A stretch of 64,000 nucleotides of DNA. Source: CAVOJY01 sp963696405 (GTDB lineage: Bacteria; Chloroflexota; Limnocylindria; Limnocylindrales; CSP1-4). The stretch lies in contig CAVOJY010000006.1 of assembly GCA_963696405.1 (NCBI GenBank), forward strand, positions 124,001 through 188,000, given 5' to 3'. The notes under the pieces were generated by a model. That model did no database searches. It worked only from the letters and a program-made list of their open reading frames with translations, and was not told where the DNA came from. A program made the translations under genes and the position numbers. Within the stretch, counting starts at the first letter, position 1. Each line of letters opens with the position of its first letter. Shown one piece after another: positions 27,356 to 39,647 of this stretch.

Positions 27356-28284
27356 TCAGTCCCGCATCTCTCGGCCGGTGAGGGCGAGGAAGACGTCCTC
27401 GAGGTTCGGCTGCTCGGTTCGCAGGTCGTGGAACGCGAGGTGCGCCGACTCGAGCACCTCCAGGACGGGCGACAGCAGCCGATCGGACTGCCCGTACACC
27501 ACGACGCGCTCGCCGGCCTGCTCGACCCGCGCCACGCCCGGGACCGCCCGGATCGCCGCCAGCACTCCGTCTGTCGCGCCCTCGGTGTCGAAGGCGATTC
27601 GCTGCTCCGCGCCGAGACCGCGAACCAGGCTGTCCGGCGTGTCGAGCGCCACGATCCGTCCGTGGTCGATGATCATGACCCGATCGCAGAGCCGCTCGGC
27701 CTCCTCCATGTAGTGCGTCGTCAGGAAGACCGTCTTCCCCTTCGCCCGGATGCCGCTGACGAGGTCCCAGGTCGCGTGGCGAGCCTGAGGGTCAAGGCCG
27801 GTCGTCAGCTCGTCGAGGAAGACGAGCTCGGGATCGCCGACCAGCGCCAGCGCGATCGACAGCCGCTGCTTCTGGCCCCCGGAGAGATCGGCGAACGCGG
27901 CCCCGACCCGGTCGGACAGGCCGAGCTCCTCGAGCAGCCCCCCGATCGGCAGGGGGTGGCTGTAGAACGAGGCGAACAGGCGCATGGCCTCGCCGACCCG
28001 CAGCCGCGCCGGCAGGGCACTCTGCTGGAGCTGCGCCCCGATCCGCTCGCGAAAGGCGGGGCCGCCGCGCTGGGGGTCCAGGCCCAGGACCTGCACCTGT
28101 CCGCCATCGGGCACGCGCATCCCTTCGAGGCACTCGATCGTCGTGGTCTTCCCCGCCCCGTTGGGCCCTACGACCCCGAAGATCTCGCCGTGGCCGACCT
28201 CGAAGGAGATCGCCGTCCACGGCGCGCACGGCCCCGTAGGACTTGCGCAGGGCTTCGACCTTCGACGACCGGCTCGTTCTGCAA
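27356..28284 (-). CDS. ABC exporter ATP-binding protein, N-terminus frameshifted
   Basis: ATPase partner of the downstream ABC-2 permease. The intact frame contains Walker A GPNGAGKTTT (encoded about 28140-28175), the signature LSGGQKQRLSIALAL, Walker B LVFLDELTTGLDP (Leu where Pro is usual), the switch TTHYMEEAERLCDRV and the C-terminal domain ending DVFLALTGREMRD. Upstream of ISFEVGHGEIFGVV the frame changes near 28205-28215; VEALRKSYGAVRAVD is read in the next frame. Another shift near 28245-28255 joins it to a TTG start at 28284 (MQNEPVV) preceded by a strong GAGGGGAG ribosome site. The result is a normal length of about 309 residues. The frame changes are probably sequence errors. Confidence 0.85.
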
Positions 28285-28412
28285 CGCTCTCCCCTCAGCC
28301 GCAGCCGCTCGCATTGTGGCGGGCGGGACCGGCGGCTCGATGCCTCGTCGCGCCAGGCTCAGGGTACGCGCCGTCGGGCTGCGCGGACAGTCCTGACGAC
28401 GGCCCGCTCCGC

Positions 28413-30901
<2,489 letters not shown>

Positions 30902-30929
30902 GGGTTCGGGGACTCCGGTGGGTTCTTGA

Positions 30930-32425
<1,496 letters not shown>

Positions 32426-32429
<4 letters not shown>

Positions 32430-33521
32430 GAGGCGGCCGCCGTGTCAGGGTTCGGCAGCAGGAAGTCGGTCACCAGGGACAGCATGTCGTAGTAGGACTT
32501 GGTGAAGGCGCGCAGGGTGCGCACGGTGGGCGGGAACAGGTCGAACTCGTCGATCGCCAGGCCGTCCTCCGCGTAGGCCCGGCGAAAATCGGGAAACGCC
32601 GCCGACAGGCCGTCGAGGATGGCCGGATCGACGGGATCGTCGATACGCGGCCGCACCTCGACCGACGAGGCGTGGAAGCGCACCTGCCAGGCGTAGGGGA
32701 TGGTGAGCGACAGCTCCCCGCCGATGAACTCCGACCAGTGGTAGTGGTTGCGGAAGGCGGCGGAGAGGAGACGGGCCCGGTAGCCCCGCTCGCGGAAGAT
32801 GCGGTAGGCCTTCTTCATGGCCGCCACACCCGGCCCAGTCGAGGATGCCGGGATCGACGATGATGCCGTCGCGCTCGGCCTGCGCCCGCAGCCAGTCGTC
32901 GAGGCGGCCCACCATGATGGTGCAGATGGGCCAGAGCGGCTTCGCGTCATGTCCCGCCGCGGCGCGCCGCTGCAACCCGCGCTCGACCGCCTCCGCGGTG
33001 GCGATGGCCTGGGGCACCGAGAAGCAGACCGTGGAGGTGATGGTGATGCCGCGAGCGGTGGCCTCCTCGATGGCCTCGACCCCCGCCTTCGTCACGGGGA
33101 GCTTCACCCGGATGTTGTCGGCGATGCCGGCAAAGACGAGGGCCTGCTCCACCATGGCCCCCGGGTTCGCGTACTGGGTGGGGTCCACCTGCACCGAGAC
33201 GTAGCCCTCGCGACCGTTCTCCCGCTCGTAGACCGGGCGCAGCGTGTCGGCCGCCCGGCGGGCGATCTCACCGTAGAGCGCCCAGGCCACCTCGGCGATC
33301 GACCAGGCGGGATGCTCGCGCCGAACCTCCTGGGCCCGGACCTTCCAGGTGCCGCGGTCGCGCCCCATCTCCTCGAGGATGAGGAAGGGGTTGGACGTCG
33401 CTCCCACCGCGCCGTGGGCCATGGCATCCTCGAGTTCCGCCACCGACGGACCGTCGTTCCAGAACTCGGTCGCGGTGGTGCGAACGGTCCGCTGCAGCGG
33501 CGACTCGGGCGGGGCGGTCAT
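32426..33521 (-). CDS. Transaldolase-like aldolase, one frameshift
   Basis: Class I TIM-barrel aldolase of the transaldolase family. Visible are GAVGATSNPFLILEEMG, YVSVQVDPTQYANPGAM, the Schiff-base lysine strand NIRVKLPVTKAGVEAIEEA and GITITSTVCFSVPQAIATA. The C-terminal part (KAYRIFRERGYRARLLSAA, SEFIGGELSLTIPYAW) is in another frame, with the change near 32822-32835. The ATG at 33521 (MTAPPES) is preferred over 33536 because GGAGGA lies seven bases upstream of it. Length is about 365 residues. It is not a plain pentose-phosphate transaldolase: it sits between a fucose-isomerase-like gene and mmsA, which suggests cleavage of the ketose made by that isomerase. The acceptor and products are unknown. 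Confidence 0.85.
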
Positions 33522-33566
33522 GAACGCTTCCTCCATTGATCGAACATGGGTCGAACAAGTATGCCC

Positions 33567-34931
33567 TCAGACGACATCAATGCCGAGGAGCCGGCAGAAC
33601 TCCCGCAGCCGGTCGCGGTGGTCTCCGTAGGCCAGGATGTAGTGCTGCCCCAGCACCTTCTGGGCGAAGTCGTCGACTGGCGAGTCGAGGACCACCTCGA
33701 GGCCGGGAAGCTGCGGGGCGGGTCGTTCCCAACCGGCCTCTTCCCAGGGCTGGGGCGTGACCGCCTGCCCCGCGACGACGTGCATCCAGTACCGGTCGCC
33801 CTTGCTTCCCAAGCGGCACAGGGTGACCGTGCCGGTTCGGACGCGGGAGACATTGAGGACGCCCTCCGACAGTTCTCCGAACTTCGCGAGCATGACGCGG
33901 ACACCGCCGTCGGTGACCGCCGCCGGAACGTAGTCGGGCACGCCGATGAGCACACGATCGGACATGAACTCGTAGAACTCGAAGTACGCGCCCGCCTGTC
34001 CCGTAAGGAACCGGACGATCAGCTGGGTCACCGACCCGAGGCCATCGTTCTCTGGGATCGTCGCCACGCCTCCGCGGTCCGCCAGCAGCATGTTGGCCGC
34101 GGCTGGCGTGAACCCCATGAGCTTCTTCACGCCGTCGACGTCGATGATTGAAACGGCGCCGTACCCGCGCTCCCGGATCTTCTCCATGACCGCCAGGAAG
34201 AGGCGAATGGGCCGGTCGAGCACCTCGTCGGAGGCCTCGCGATCGAATTGCCAGTCGCGCCTGACTTCCGCGGCAATTCGTCCCACCTCCGCGGGATCCG
34301 CACGCTCCATGAGCTGGGCCACCTCGAGCGTGTCCACGACCTCGACCTCCGGGCCCAGCCGGGCGCGCAGCGAGAGCCCGTCGAACAACGTCGAGTGAAG
34401 CTTCATGTCGCGGTAGCCGACCATGCCCACCCGCGACTCCCGGAGGAGCACGATCGCCCGCGCCACCTCGCACGACTGCGCGACACGGCCGGCGGCCGCG
34501 TACGGCGCGTCCGGGGTATCGAACACGTAGGTGAACCGGAGGCCCATGGCCTCCATCGGGGCGCGCAGGGCGGTCGTCCCGGCCTGGTCGGCGGTCGTGA
34601 CAAGGCGTCCCTCGTCGTACTCGCCGGTGAGCCCCCAGAGCACCATGGGCTTGTGGGCGAACGGGCTGATCACGTCGAACACCGAGTGGGAGGGGATCCA
34701 CCCGGCGATGCAGACCACGAGGATGTCGAAGTCCGCCCGTGCCAGTTCGGCACGAGCACGCGCCTCGGCTACCCCAGCCGGGTCGTCGCTGACGGGATCG
34801 GTCCACACCAGGTCGATGCCACGGTCCCTGAGGGCGTCAGCCGCGGCGCGGCACTTCCGTTCGATCAGCTCGCGGGGGCTGTTGACCTCACCGAACCCGA
34901 CGAACCCCGCCTTGGGCCTGCGGATCTCCAT
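33567..34931 (-). CDS. L-fucose/L-arabinose isomerase-family protein
   Basis: A 454-residue sugar isomerase-like protein (aldose-ketose isomerase fold with an N-terminal Rossmann-like part). The N-terminus reads RPKAGFVGFGEVNSP and has a strand FDILVVCIAGWIPSHSVFDV. The family's middle part follows, VGMVGYRDMKLHSTLFDGLSL, then YGAVSIIDVDGVKKLMGFTP, which is where metal-binding acidic residues occur. The C-terminus has HVVAGQAVTPQPWEEAGWERP. The start ATG 34931 is one base after the UroD-like stop. The family includes L-fucose, D-arabinose and other unusual isomerases; the substrate here is undefined. With the adjoining aldose-epimerase-like and transaldolase-like genes it probably turns an aldose into a ketose that is then cleaved. 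Confidence 0.8.
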   Translation of the reverse strand: MEIRRPKAGFVGFGEVNSPRELIERKCRAAADALRDRGIDLVWTDPVSDDPAGVAEARARAELARADFDILVVCIAGWIPSHSVFDVISPFAHKPMVLWGLTGEYDEGRLVTTADQAGTTALRAPMEAMGLRFTYVFDTPDAPYAAAGRVAQSCEVARAIVLLRESRVGMVGYRDMKLHSTLFDGLSLRARLGPEVEVVDTLEVAQLMERADPAEVGRIAAEVRRDWQFDREASDEVLDRPIRLFLAVMEKIRERGYGAVSIIDVDGVKKLMGFTPAAANMLLADRGGVATIPENDGLGSVTQLIVRFLTGQAGAYFEFYEFMSDRVLIGVPDYVPAAVTDGGVRVMLAKFGELSEGVLNVSRVRTGTVTLCRLGSKGDRYWMHVVAGQAVTPQPWEEAGWERPAPQLPGLEVVLDSPVDDFAQKVLGQHYILAYGDHRDRLREFCRLLGIDVV

Positions 34932-34932
34932 C

Positions 34933-36000
34933 TCAGTCCTCCCATCGTTGTCGGGCCGGATCGACCGGCTGGTAGGTGACGGCGAGCCCGGCGGGCGAGA
35001 GCTCCGCTGCCAGGCTGCGGGCCTGGCCAGCGTCGAACGTCAGCAGGTGCAGCGGAACGTGCCGCGCCTGGACCCGCCGAAGTGCGGGAAGCAGCGCGTC
35101 GACGGACGGACCCGATGGATCGATGTCCACGTTGAGGGCACCGCCGCGCGGGGGGCTGAGCACATCGTCGAGCACGACGTCCAGCACCTGCAGGCCGGCG
35201 CTGTGCAGGTGGAAGATCGGCCGCTTCCAGGCGCGTGTCACCCTCCGATCCGCCCGGGCCATGACCCGCCGGTAGAGGTCGGCCGAGACGGACACAGACG
35301 CGTCGTCCTGGGGCATCGGGTTGAACGTCGGGCCCCAGATCCCGAGGAACGAGACGAACCCGCCGCGCCACCGAGGGATCACAGACGCCAGGCGACGCGT
35401 CACCTGCACCCACAGGTCCGCGGACCTCGCGGCCAGACGCTGCAGGTCGCCGGGACGATCGTACAGGCCGACGTAGAGGCCGGTCGCCCCGCACGCCGCG
35501 GAGACGAGGTCCCACGGGCCCCGGGTGAGCGGCAGGCCGACCGCGAAACGCCCTCGAGAGACGCGGGCGAGCCGCTCGATGAACTCGAGCAGCTTCAGGA
35601 ACCAGGGGTTGTCGTCGAGGGGAGCCGGCTCGATCGCGAACGGATCCTCGGCGGCGATCGGTTCGGCGAAGAAGCTGCCCGATGGGAGGGAGTAGCGGAT
35701 CGGGCAGCCCAGCATCCCCTCCAGCCACGGGATCGCCGTCGGCGGCATCGCCGGCCAGACAAGGTCGCCGTCCAGCGGTCCGCGCTCGTGGAACAGCGCC
35801 TCGTATTGCGGCAGGAAGCGGTCCACCTCGAGCATGTCCGGCTCGAGCGTGCCGTCGCCGGCGGGGATCCCCCACTCGAACTGCTGGAGCGAGATCTGCG
35901 ACCAGCGGGTCGTCCCGATGAGCGGCCGATCGGCCGGCGCGCAGTCCCAGAACGCCCGGTGCCGGGCAAGCGTGAGCGCGACCGGATCGCTCACCCGCAA
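34933..36000 (-). CDS. UroD-superfamily protein, not HemE
   Basis: A 355-residue protein of the uroporphyrinogen decarboxylase/methylcobamide methyltransferase barrel superfamily. Supporting segments are GMLGCPIRYSLPSGSFFAEP, ARVSRGRFAVGLPLTRGPWD, GLYDRPGDLQRL, the strand-loop RPIFHLHSAGLQVLD and a C-terminal DIDPSGPSVDALLPALRRVQ. The HemE signature with paired Arg near the N-terminus is absent. Where MtaA-type methyltransferases have a zinc HxC motif, this has HLHS. It is therefore probably neither a heme enzyme nor a standard cobamide methyltransferase. It starts at TTG 36000, directly after the neighbouring stop, or at GTG 35994. Being inside a sugar operon suggests decarboxylation, C1 chemistry or carbon-carbon cleavage of a pathway intermediate. 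Confidence 0.7.
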   Translation of the reverse strand: MRVSDPVALTLARHRAFWDCAPADRPLIGTTRWSQISLQQFEWGIPAGDGTLEPDMLEVDRFLPQYEALFHERGPLDGDLVWPAMPPTAIPWLEGMLGCPIRYSLPSGSFFAEPIAAEDPFAIEPAPLDDNPWFLKLLEFIERLARVSRGRFAVGLPLTRGPWDLVSAACGATGLYVGLYDRPGDLQRLAARSADLWVQVTRRLASVIPRWRGGFVSFLGIWGPTFNPMPQDDASVSVSADLYRRVMARADRRVTRAWKRPIFHLHSAGLQVLDVVLDDVLSPPRGGALNVDIDPSGPSVDALLPALRRVQARHVPLHLLTFDAGQARSLAAELSPAGLAVTYQPVDPARQRWED

Positions 36001-36828
36001 CTACGCGGCATCCCAGGTTGAGCGGATGAATGCCGCTGCCGCCGCGACCCCGTCTCTTCCCCGGCGCGACGCCTCCTCCATGCAGATCCATCCGTCCCAC
36101 CCGGCACCCTTGAGGCGGCCCAGCAGCTGCGGGTAGGGCGTCACGCCCGTGCCGAGAGCGACATGCTCAAGGCGGCCTCGGGCACGGGTATCGGCCGCGT
36201 GCACCGTCTCGACCCGGTCGATGACCTGGTCCAGCAGCCACACCGGGTCGTCGGCGAACGCGGCGGCATTGCCGAGGTCGAAGTTGATGCGCAGACCGGC
36301 CGGACGGGTGGCTTCGGCGATGGCGAGGAACAGCTCGGGCGGCTGCGAGAAGTCGGTGTAGGTCCAGGCGCCCGGCTTGGCGTGGTTCTCGTAGACCAGC
36401 GTGACACCGCTGCCGGAGGTGCGCTCCACGAGCCGGGTCAGGCCCTCGACCGCCCACCCGGTCCCCTCCTCGCGGCCGACCCCGGGGTGGGCCTGCCCGG
36501 CCGTCACCCGCACGTACAGCGCGCCCAGGGCGGCCGCCACGTCCACCACCTCGCACTCGAGCTCCAGCTCGCGGCGCCGCTGGTCGGGCTCGGGGTGCGT
36601 GAAGTCCGGGTAGCTCGTGACCATGGTGACCCGCGTCCCGGCAGCGTCGATCTCGCGTCGCATCGCGGCGAGCGCCTGGGGCGAGCGGTCCGGCACGAAC
36701 AGGATGCTCAGGTCCACCGCGTCGAGACCGACCGCGGCGCCCATGGCAGCCCACTCGCCCACGCTCATGCGGCCGGCCAGGATCTCGTCGAAGAAGGAGA
36801 CCGGAAGGCAGCTCAGGTTCATGCTCAC
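36001..36828 (-). CDS. TIM-barrel sugar phosphate isomerase/epimerase
   Basis: Member of the xylose-isomerase-like TIM barrel family (IolE, IolI, DTE type). The likely metal ligands are Glu in VYENHAK, Asp in NFDLGNA, His in VHAADTR and Glu in ICMEEASR, the four expected positions. It has about 275 residues, starting at GTG 36828 or ATG 36822. It directly adjoins the UroD-like gene with no spacer, and lies 31 bases after the SMP-30 gene. It may epimerise or isomerise a keto sugar or cyclitol derivative within this operon. Confidence 0.88.
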   Translation of the reverse strand: MSMNLSCLPVSFFDEILAGRMSVGEWAAMGAAVGLDAVDLSILFVPDRSPQALAAMRREIDAAGTRVTMVTSYPDFTHPEPDQRRRELELECEVVDVAAALGALYVRVTAGQAHPGVGREEGTGWAVEGLTRLVERTSGSGVTLVYENHAKPGAWTYTDFSQPPELFLAIAEATRPAGLRINFDLGNAAAFADDPVWLLDQVIDRVETVHAADTRARGRLEHVALGTGVTPYPQLLGRLKGAGWDGWICMEEASRRGRDGVAAAAAFIRSTWDAA

Positions 36829-36859
36829 TCCGCCGCTGATCTGAGGTGGAAGGTAATCG

Positions 36860-37729
36860 TCACGGCAGCACCCGGCCCGGGGTCTCGACGTCGATCTGGG
36901 TGATGGACCAGCCGCAGAGTCCCGACAGGTAGAGCCGACGCCCGTCCGGGCCGCCGAAGCAGGCGTTGGTGGGGCTGTTCATGTACTCGGCGGTGGGATC
37001 GTCCAGGTAGATGTCGACCGATCCGCCCGGGTGAAGCCGGTAGACCCGGTCGGGCCGCCAGCAGGCGATGTAGAGGACGCCCGCCGAATCGAAGGCGAGC
37101 CCGTCAGGCACCGTGCCGGGCATGCGCAGCAGGATCGTCCGCGGACCCACCGTGCCGCCCGCAAGAGAGTAGGTCACCACCCCCGGCAGGCGCGACTCCA
37201 CGAGATACAGCCGATCCTGCGCCGCCGACAGCGCGATCCCATTGGGGAAGCGGCCGCATGAACGGTCGACGATGGCGGCCCGGCCGTCGGGCCCGATGCG
37301 GAACAGGAAGCCGTCGTCGGCCCCGAAGCTGGAGCCGGAGTCGGCGATCCAGATGGTGCCGTCGCGGGCGACCGCGGGGAAGTTGGGGCTGTGCAGCCGC
37401 TGCCCCTCGACCGCCTCCCAGGCCGCCTCCACGGCCCAGTCGCGGCCCAGGCGCAGCACGCGGCCCTGTCCCACGTCGCAGACCCAGCAGCGGCCCTCGT
37501 GGTCGAAGGCGAGGCCGCACGTGAAGCCGCCGGGGGTGGCAACCATGCCGGCTTCGCCCGTTCCCGGGTCGATGGCGAGCACCTGGCCCGACTCGGTCCC
37601 GCAGTAGACGCGGCCCTCGAACCAGGCCACGCACTCGGGGTGGTCGATGCCGCCGGCCAGCGGCCGCAGTTCTGCCTGGGCGTTGCGGACAGCGACAGCG
37701 GGAATGGGAAAGATGGGCTCAGTCATCAT
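36860..37729 (-). CDS. SMP-30/gluconolactonase-family lactonase
   Basis: Six-bladed propeller lactonase that would open a sugar lactone. Metal-site residues of the family appear as Glu in GIDHPECVAW, Asn in LHSPNFPAVA, Asn in RFPNGIALSAAQ and Asp in VPDGLAFDS. Blades repeat as short strands such as RVYCGTESGQVLAI and GTIWIADSGS. It is 289 residues from ATG 37729 or 37726. In the operon it follows the SDR gene, fitting an oxidation-to-lactone then hydrolysis sequence. A hairpin separates the two genes. Confidence 0.9.
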   Translation of the reverse strand: MMTEPIFPIPAVAVRNAQAELRPLAGGIDHPECVAWFEGRVYCGTESGQVLAIDPGTGEAGMVATPGGFTCGLAFDHEGRCWVCDVGQGRVLRLGRDWAVEAAWEAVEGQRLHSPNFPAVARDGTIWIADSGSSFGADDGFLFRIGPDGRAAIVDRSCGRFPNGIALSAAQDRLYLVESRLPGVVTYSLAGGTVGPRTILLRMPGTVPDGLAFDSAGVLYIACWRPDRVYRLHPGGSVDIYLDDPTAEYMNSPTNACFGGPDGRRLYLSGLCGWSITQIDVETPGRVLP

Positions 37730-37746
37730 GGGGATCCCCGGGAGGT

Positions 37747-37783
37747 GTCCGTGGGCGGGGGGAGAGGCGACCCGCCCACGGAC
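37747..37783. other. Perfect 13-bp stem hairpin inside the catabolic operon
   Basis: gtccgtgggcggg (37747-37759) is exactly complementary to cccgcccacggac (37771-37783) across an 11-base loop. It lies in the 96-base gap between the SDR and SMP-30 genes, both transcribed leftward. No T-run follows. It could set relative expression of the two operon halves by partial termination or mRNA protection. Confidence 0.6.
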
Positions 37784-37825
37784 GGTTGCACCGGCGCCTT
37801 CGCGCCGCTCAGAACTCCTGGTAGC

Positions 37826-38605
37826 TCAAAGCTCGTAGATGCGGGCGAGGATGCCCCCGTCCGCGATGATGTCGGTCCCGGTAACGAACGAGGCATCGTC
37901 CGAGGCGAGGAAGACCGCCACCCGTGCGATCTCGTCGGTCGAGGCGATTCGCCGCATGGGGTATTCGTGCTCCACCCGGCCGCGGAAGGCGACCGGGTCC
38001 GGGTGGGCGTTGAAGTAGACCTGGTTCAGCTCGGTGTCGACGTCGCCCGGGCAGATCGCATTGCAGCGAATCCCGTGCTCGCCGTAGGTGATGGCAATCG
38101 ACCGCGTGAGGCCGAGTATCCCCGCCTTCGTGGCCCCGTAGATCGGCAGGATGGGGTCGGCGACCCAGCCGAGCACCGAGGACATGTTGACGATCGCGCC
38201 CGACTTCCGCGCCATCATGCCGGGGATCACTTCGCGGCACAGGAGCGCCGTGCCGAGGAGGTTCGTGTCGATGATCCGGTGGAAGTCCTCGACGGTGAAC
38301 TCGGTGATGGGCGCCTCGCGCTGCCACACCGCGTTGTTCACGAGAATGTCGACCCGACCGTGGTCGGCCTCGACGCCGCGAACGAGGCGAATGATCTCGT
38401 CCTCTTTCGAGACGTCGCAGTGCCGGTACTCCATCCGGCCGCCGGCCTCGACGACCTTCTTCGCGCCGGCGTCGCCGCTCTCGTCGGTGACGTCGACGCC
38501 GACGACGATCGCGCCCTCGACGGCGAACTGGCGGGCGATCGCCTCACCGATCCCCCGTGCCGTGCCGGTGATGATCGCGACCCTGTTCTCGAGCTTGCCA
38601 CTCAT
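37826..38605 (-). CDS. Short-chain dehydrogenase/reductase
   Basis: Classical SDR of 259 residues. The cofactor loop is TGTARGIG near residue 14, followed by Asp after the second strand (VVGVDVTDES), which favours NAD over NADP. The NNAV motif, the catalytic Ser in NMSSVLGW and the YGATK active-site pair are present; the C-terminus is GTDIIADGG. It starts at ATG 38605, six bases after the epimerase-like gene. By position it probably oxidises a sugar to a lactone or a keto sugar for the SMP-30 lactonase next door. Confidence 0.92.
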   Translation of the reverse strand: MSGKLENRVAIITGTARGIGEAIARQFAVEGAIVVGVDVTDESGDAGAKKVVEAGGRMEYRHCDVSKEDEIIRLVRGVEADHGRVDILVNNAVWQREAPITEFTVEDFHRIIDTNLLGTALLCREVIPGMMARKSGAIVNMSSVLGWVADPILPIYGATKAGILGLTRSIAITYGEHGIRCNAICPGDVDTELNQVYFNAHPDPVAFRGRVEHEYPMRRIASTDEIARVAVFLASDDASFVTGTDIIADGGILARIYEL

Positions 38606-38611
38606 CGGATG

Positions 38612-39646
38612 TCACTCCTCTCCCACGACGCGCCCGTCGGGCTCGACGTGGCTGACCGACCGGACGCCCTCGTAGGCGATGTACGAAACCTCGGTCTCGA
38701 GTGATTCGCCCGGGGCGAGCGTCCGGTGCCGGCCGGCCTCGATGGCCTGGTCGAGCCGGCCGGGCCACGAGGTCCACGCCTCGAATGCCATGGTGTAGAT
38801 CCCGCGCCACCCGCCGTAGACCCCCCACAGCCAGACGGTCTTGAAGACCGCCGGGTCGAAGGCGAGCGCCATCCCGGATCTCGACTCCGGGTCGGTGACC
38901 GCCAGCCATCCTTCGCGAAGACCGTTGAGGAAGTGGAGGTCCCAGCTGGGTGGGTCGGCCGGCCGGGCGACGCTCATGTCGATGACCCGGCCGTCCTCCA
39001 GCGGGAAGTTGGGCCAGGGGTAGGTCAGTCCCTGGGCTGCCTTGAGGTCCGGGTGGCCTTCCCAGAAGACGCCCTCGGCGGCGGGCGCCTGGACGCGGCC
39101 CCCCGGCCGGATGGCGTACCCCGGGTGGACCCCCCAGATGAAATCGACGGGCTCGAACCCGACGTTCGTGGCCCGATGCCGGCCGCGCAGGACCGGCTCG
39201 CCGGGCCTGAGCTCGAGCCAGCGGTCCAGGCGGAGAGGCGTGATGATCCCCTCCGCCCAGACATGCACGCGCGCTCCGTCCGGCCCGGATTCCTCGATCC
39301 GGTACTGCCAGGCCTGGGACCAGAACTCCCCCAGGAAGGGCAGTTCCTCGCCACCGACCACGCAGGGGTGACCGGTCGGCGCGACCTCGTCGATGCCACC
39401 CGTCCACCAGTTGTCGACGTTCTGGCCGAAGACCGGCGGCCGGACGTCGAACCGGTTGTGGTGGTAGAGGAGGTCGCGGCCGGCCCGTTTCGAGGTGAAC
39501 TCCCAGATCTTGGCCCCGTGGCCGGGCAGGAGAGTCACCCGCAACCGCTCGTTCTCGAGGACCACCGCGCGGAAGTCGCGGAAGGTCCACTCGTCGGTCG
39601 CGGTTGCCCCCCGTCCGAAACCGGGGTAGCGCGCGTCGTAGGTCAT
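38612..39646 (-). CDS. Aldose 1-epimerase-like (galactose mutarotase fold) protein
   Basis: A 344-residue beta-sandwich protein resembling the aldose-epimerase/DUF4432 group. Marks are VVLENERLRVTLLPGHGAKIWEF near the N-terminus, the mid-protein TNVGFEPVDFIWGVHPGYAI, with His and acidic residues where mutarotases bind sugar, and WGVYGGWRGIYTMAFEAWTSWP near the end. It starts at ATG 39646, one base after the permease stop. Such proteins interconvert sugar anomers or bind modified sugars. It fits as the first enzymatic step after uptake. Confidence 0.8.
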   Translation of the reverse strand: MTYDARYPGFGRGATATDEWTFRDFRAVVLENERLRVTLLPGHGAKIWEFTSKRAGRDLLYHHNRFDVRPPVFGQNVDNWWTGGIDEVAPTGHPCVVGGEELPFLGEFWSQAWQYRIEESGPDGARVHVWAEGIITPLRLDRWLELRPGEPVLRGRHRATNVGFEPVDFIWGVHPGYAIRPGGRVQAPAAEGVFWEGHPDLKAAQGLTYPWPNFPLEDGRVIDMSVARPADPPSWDLHFLNGLREGWLAVTDPESRSGMALAFDPAVFKTVWLWGVYGGWRGIYTMAFEAWTSWPGRLDQAIEAGRHRTLAPGESLETEVSYIAYEGVRSVSHVEPDGRVVGEE

Positions 39647-39647
39647 C

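Noticed and set aside
34933..36000. Annotation as uroporphyrinogen decarboxylase HemE
   Set aside because: The N-terminal HemE arginine signature is absent and the gene sits in a catabolic operon, not with heme genes.
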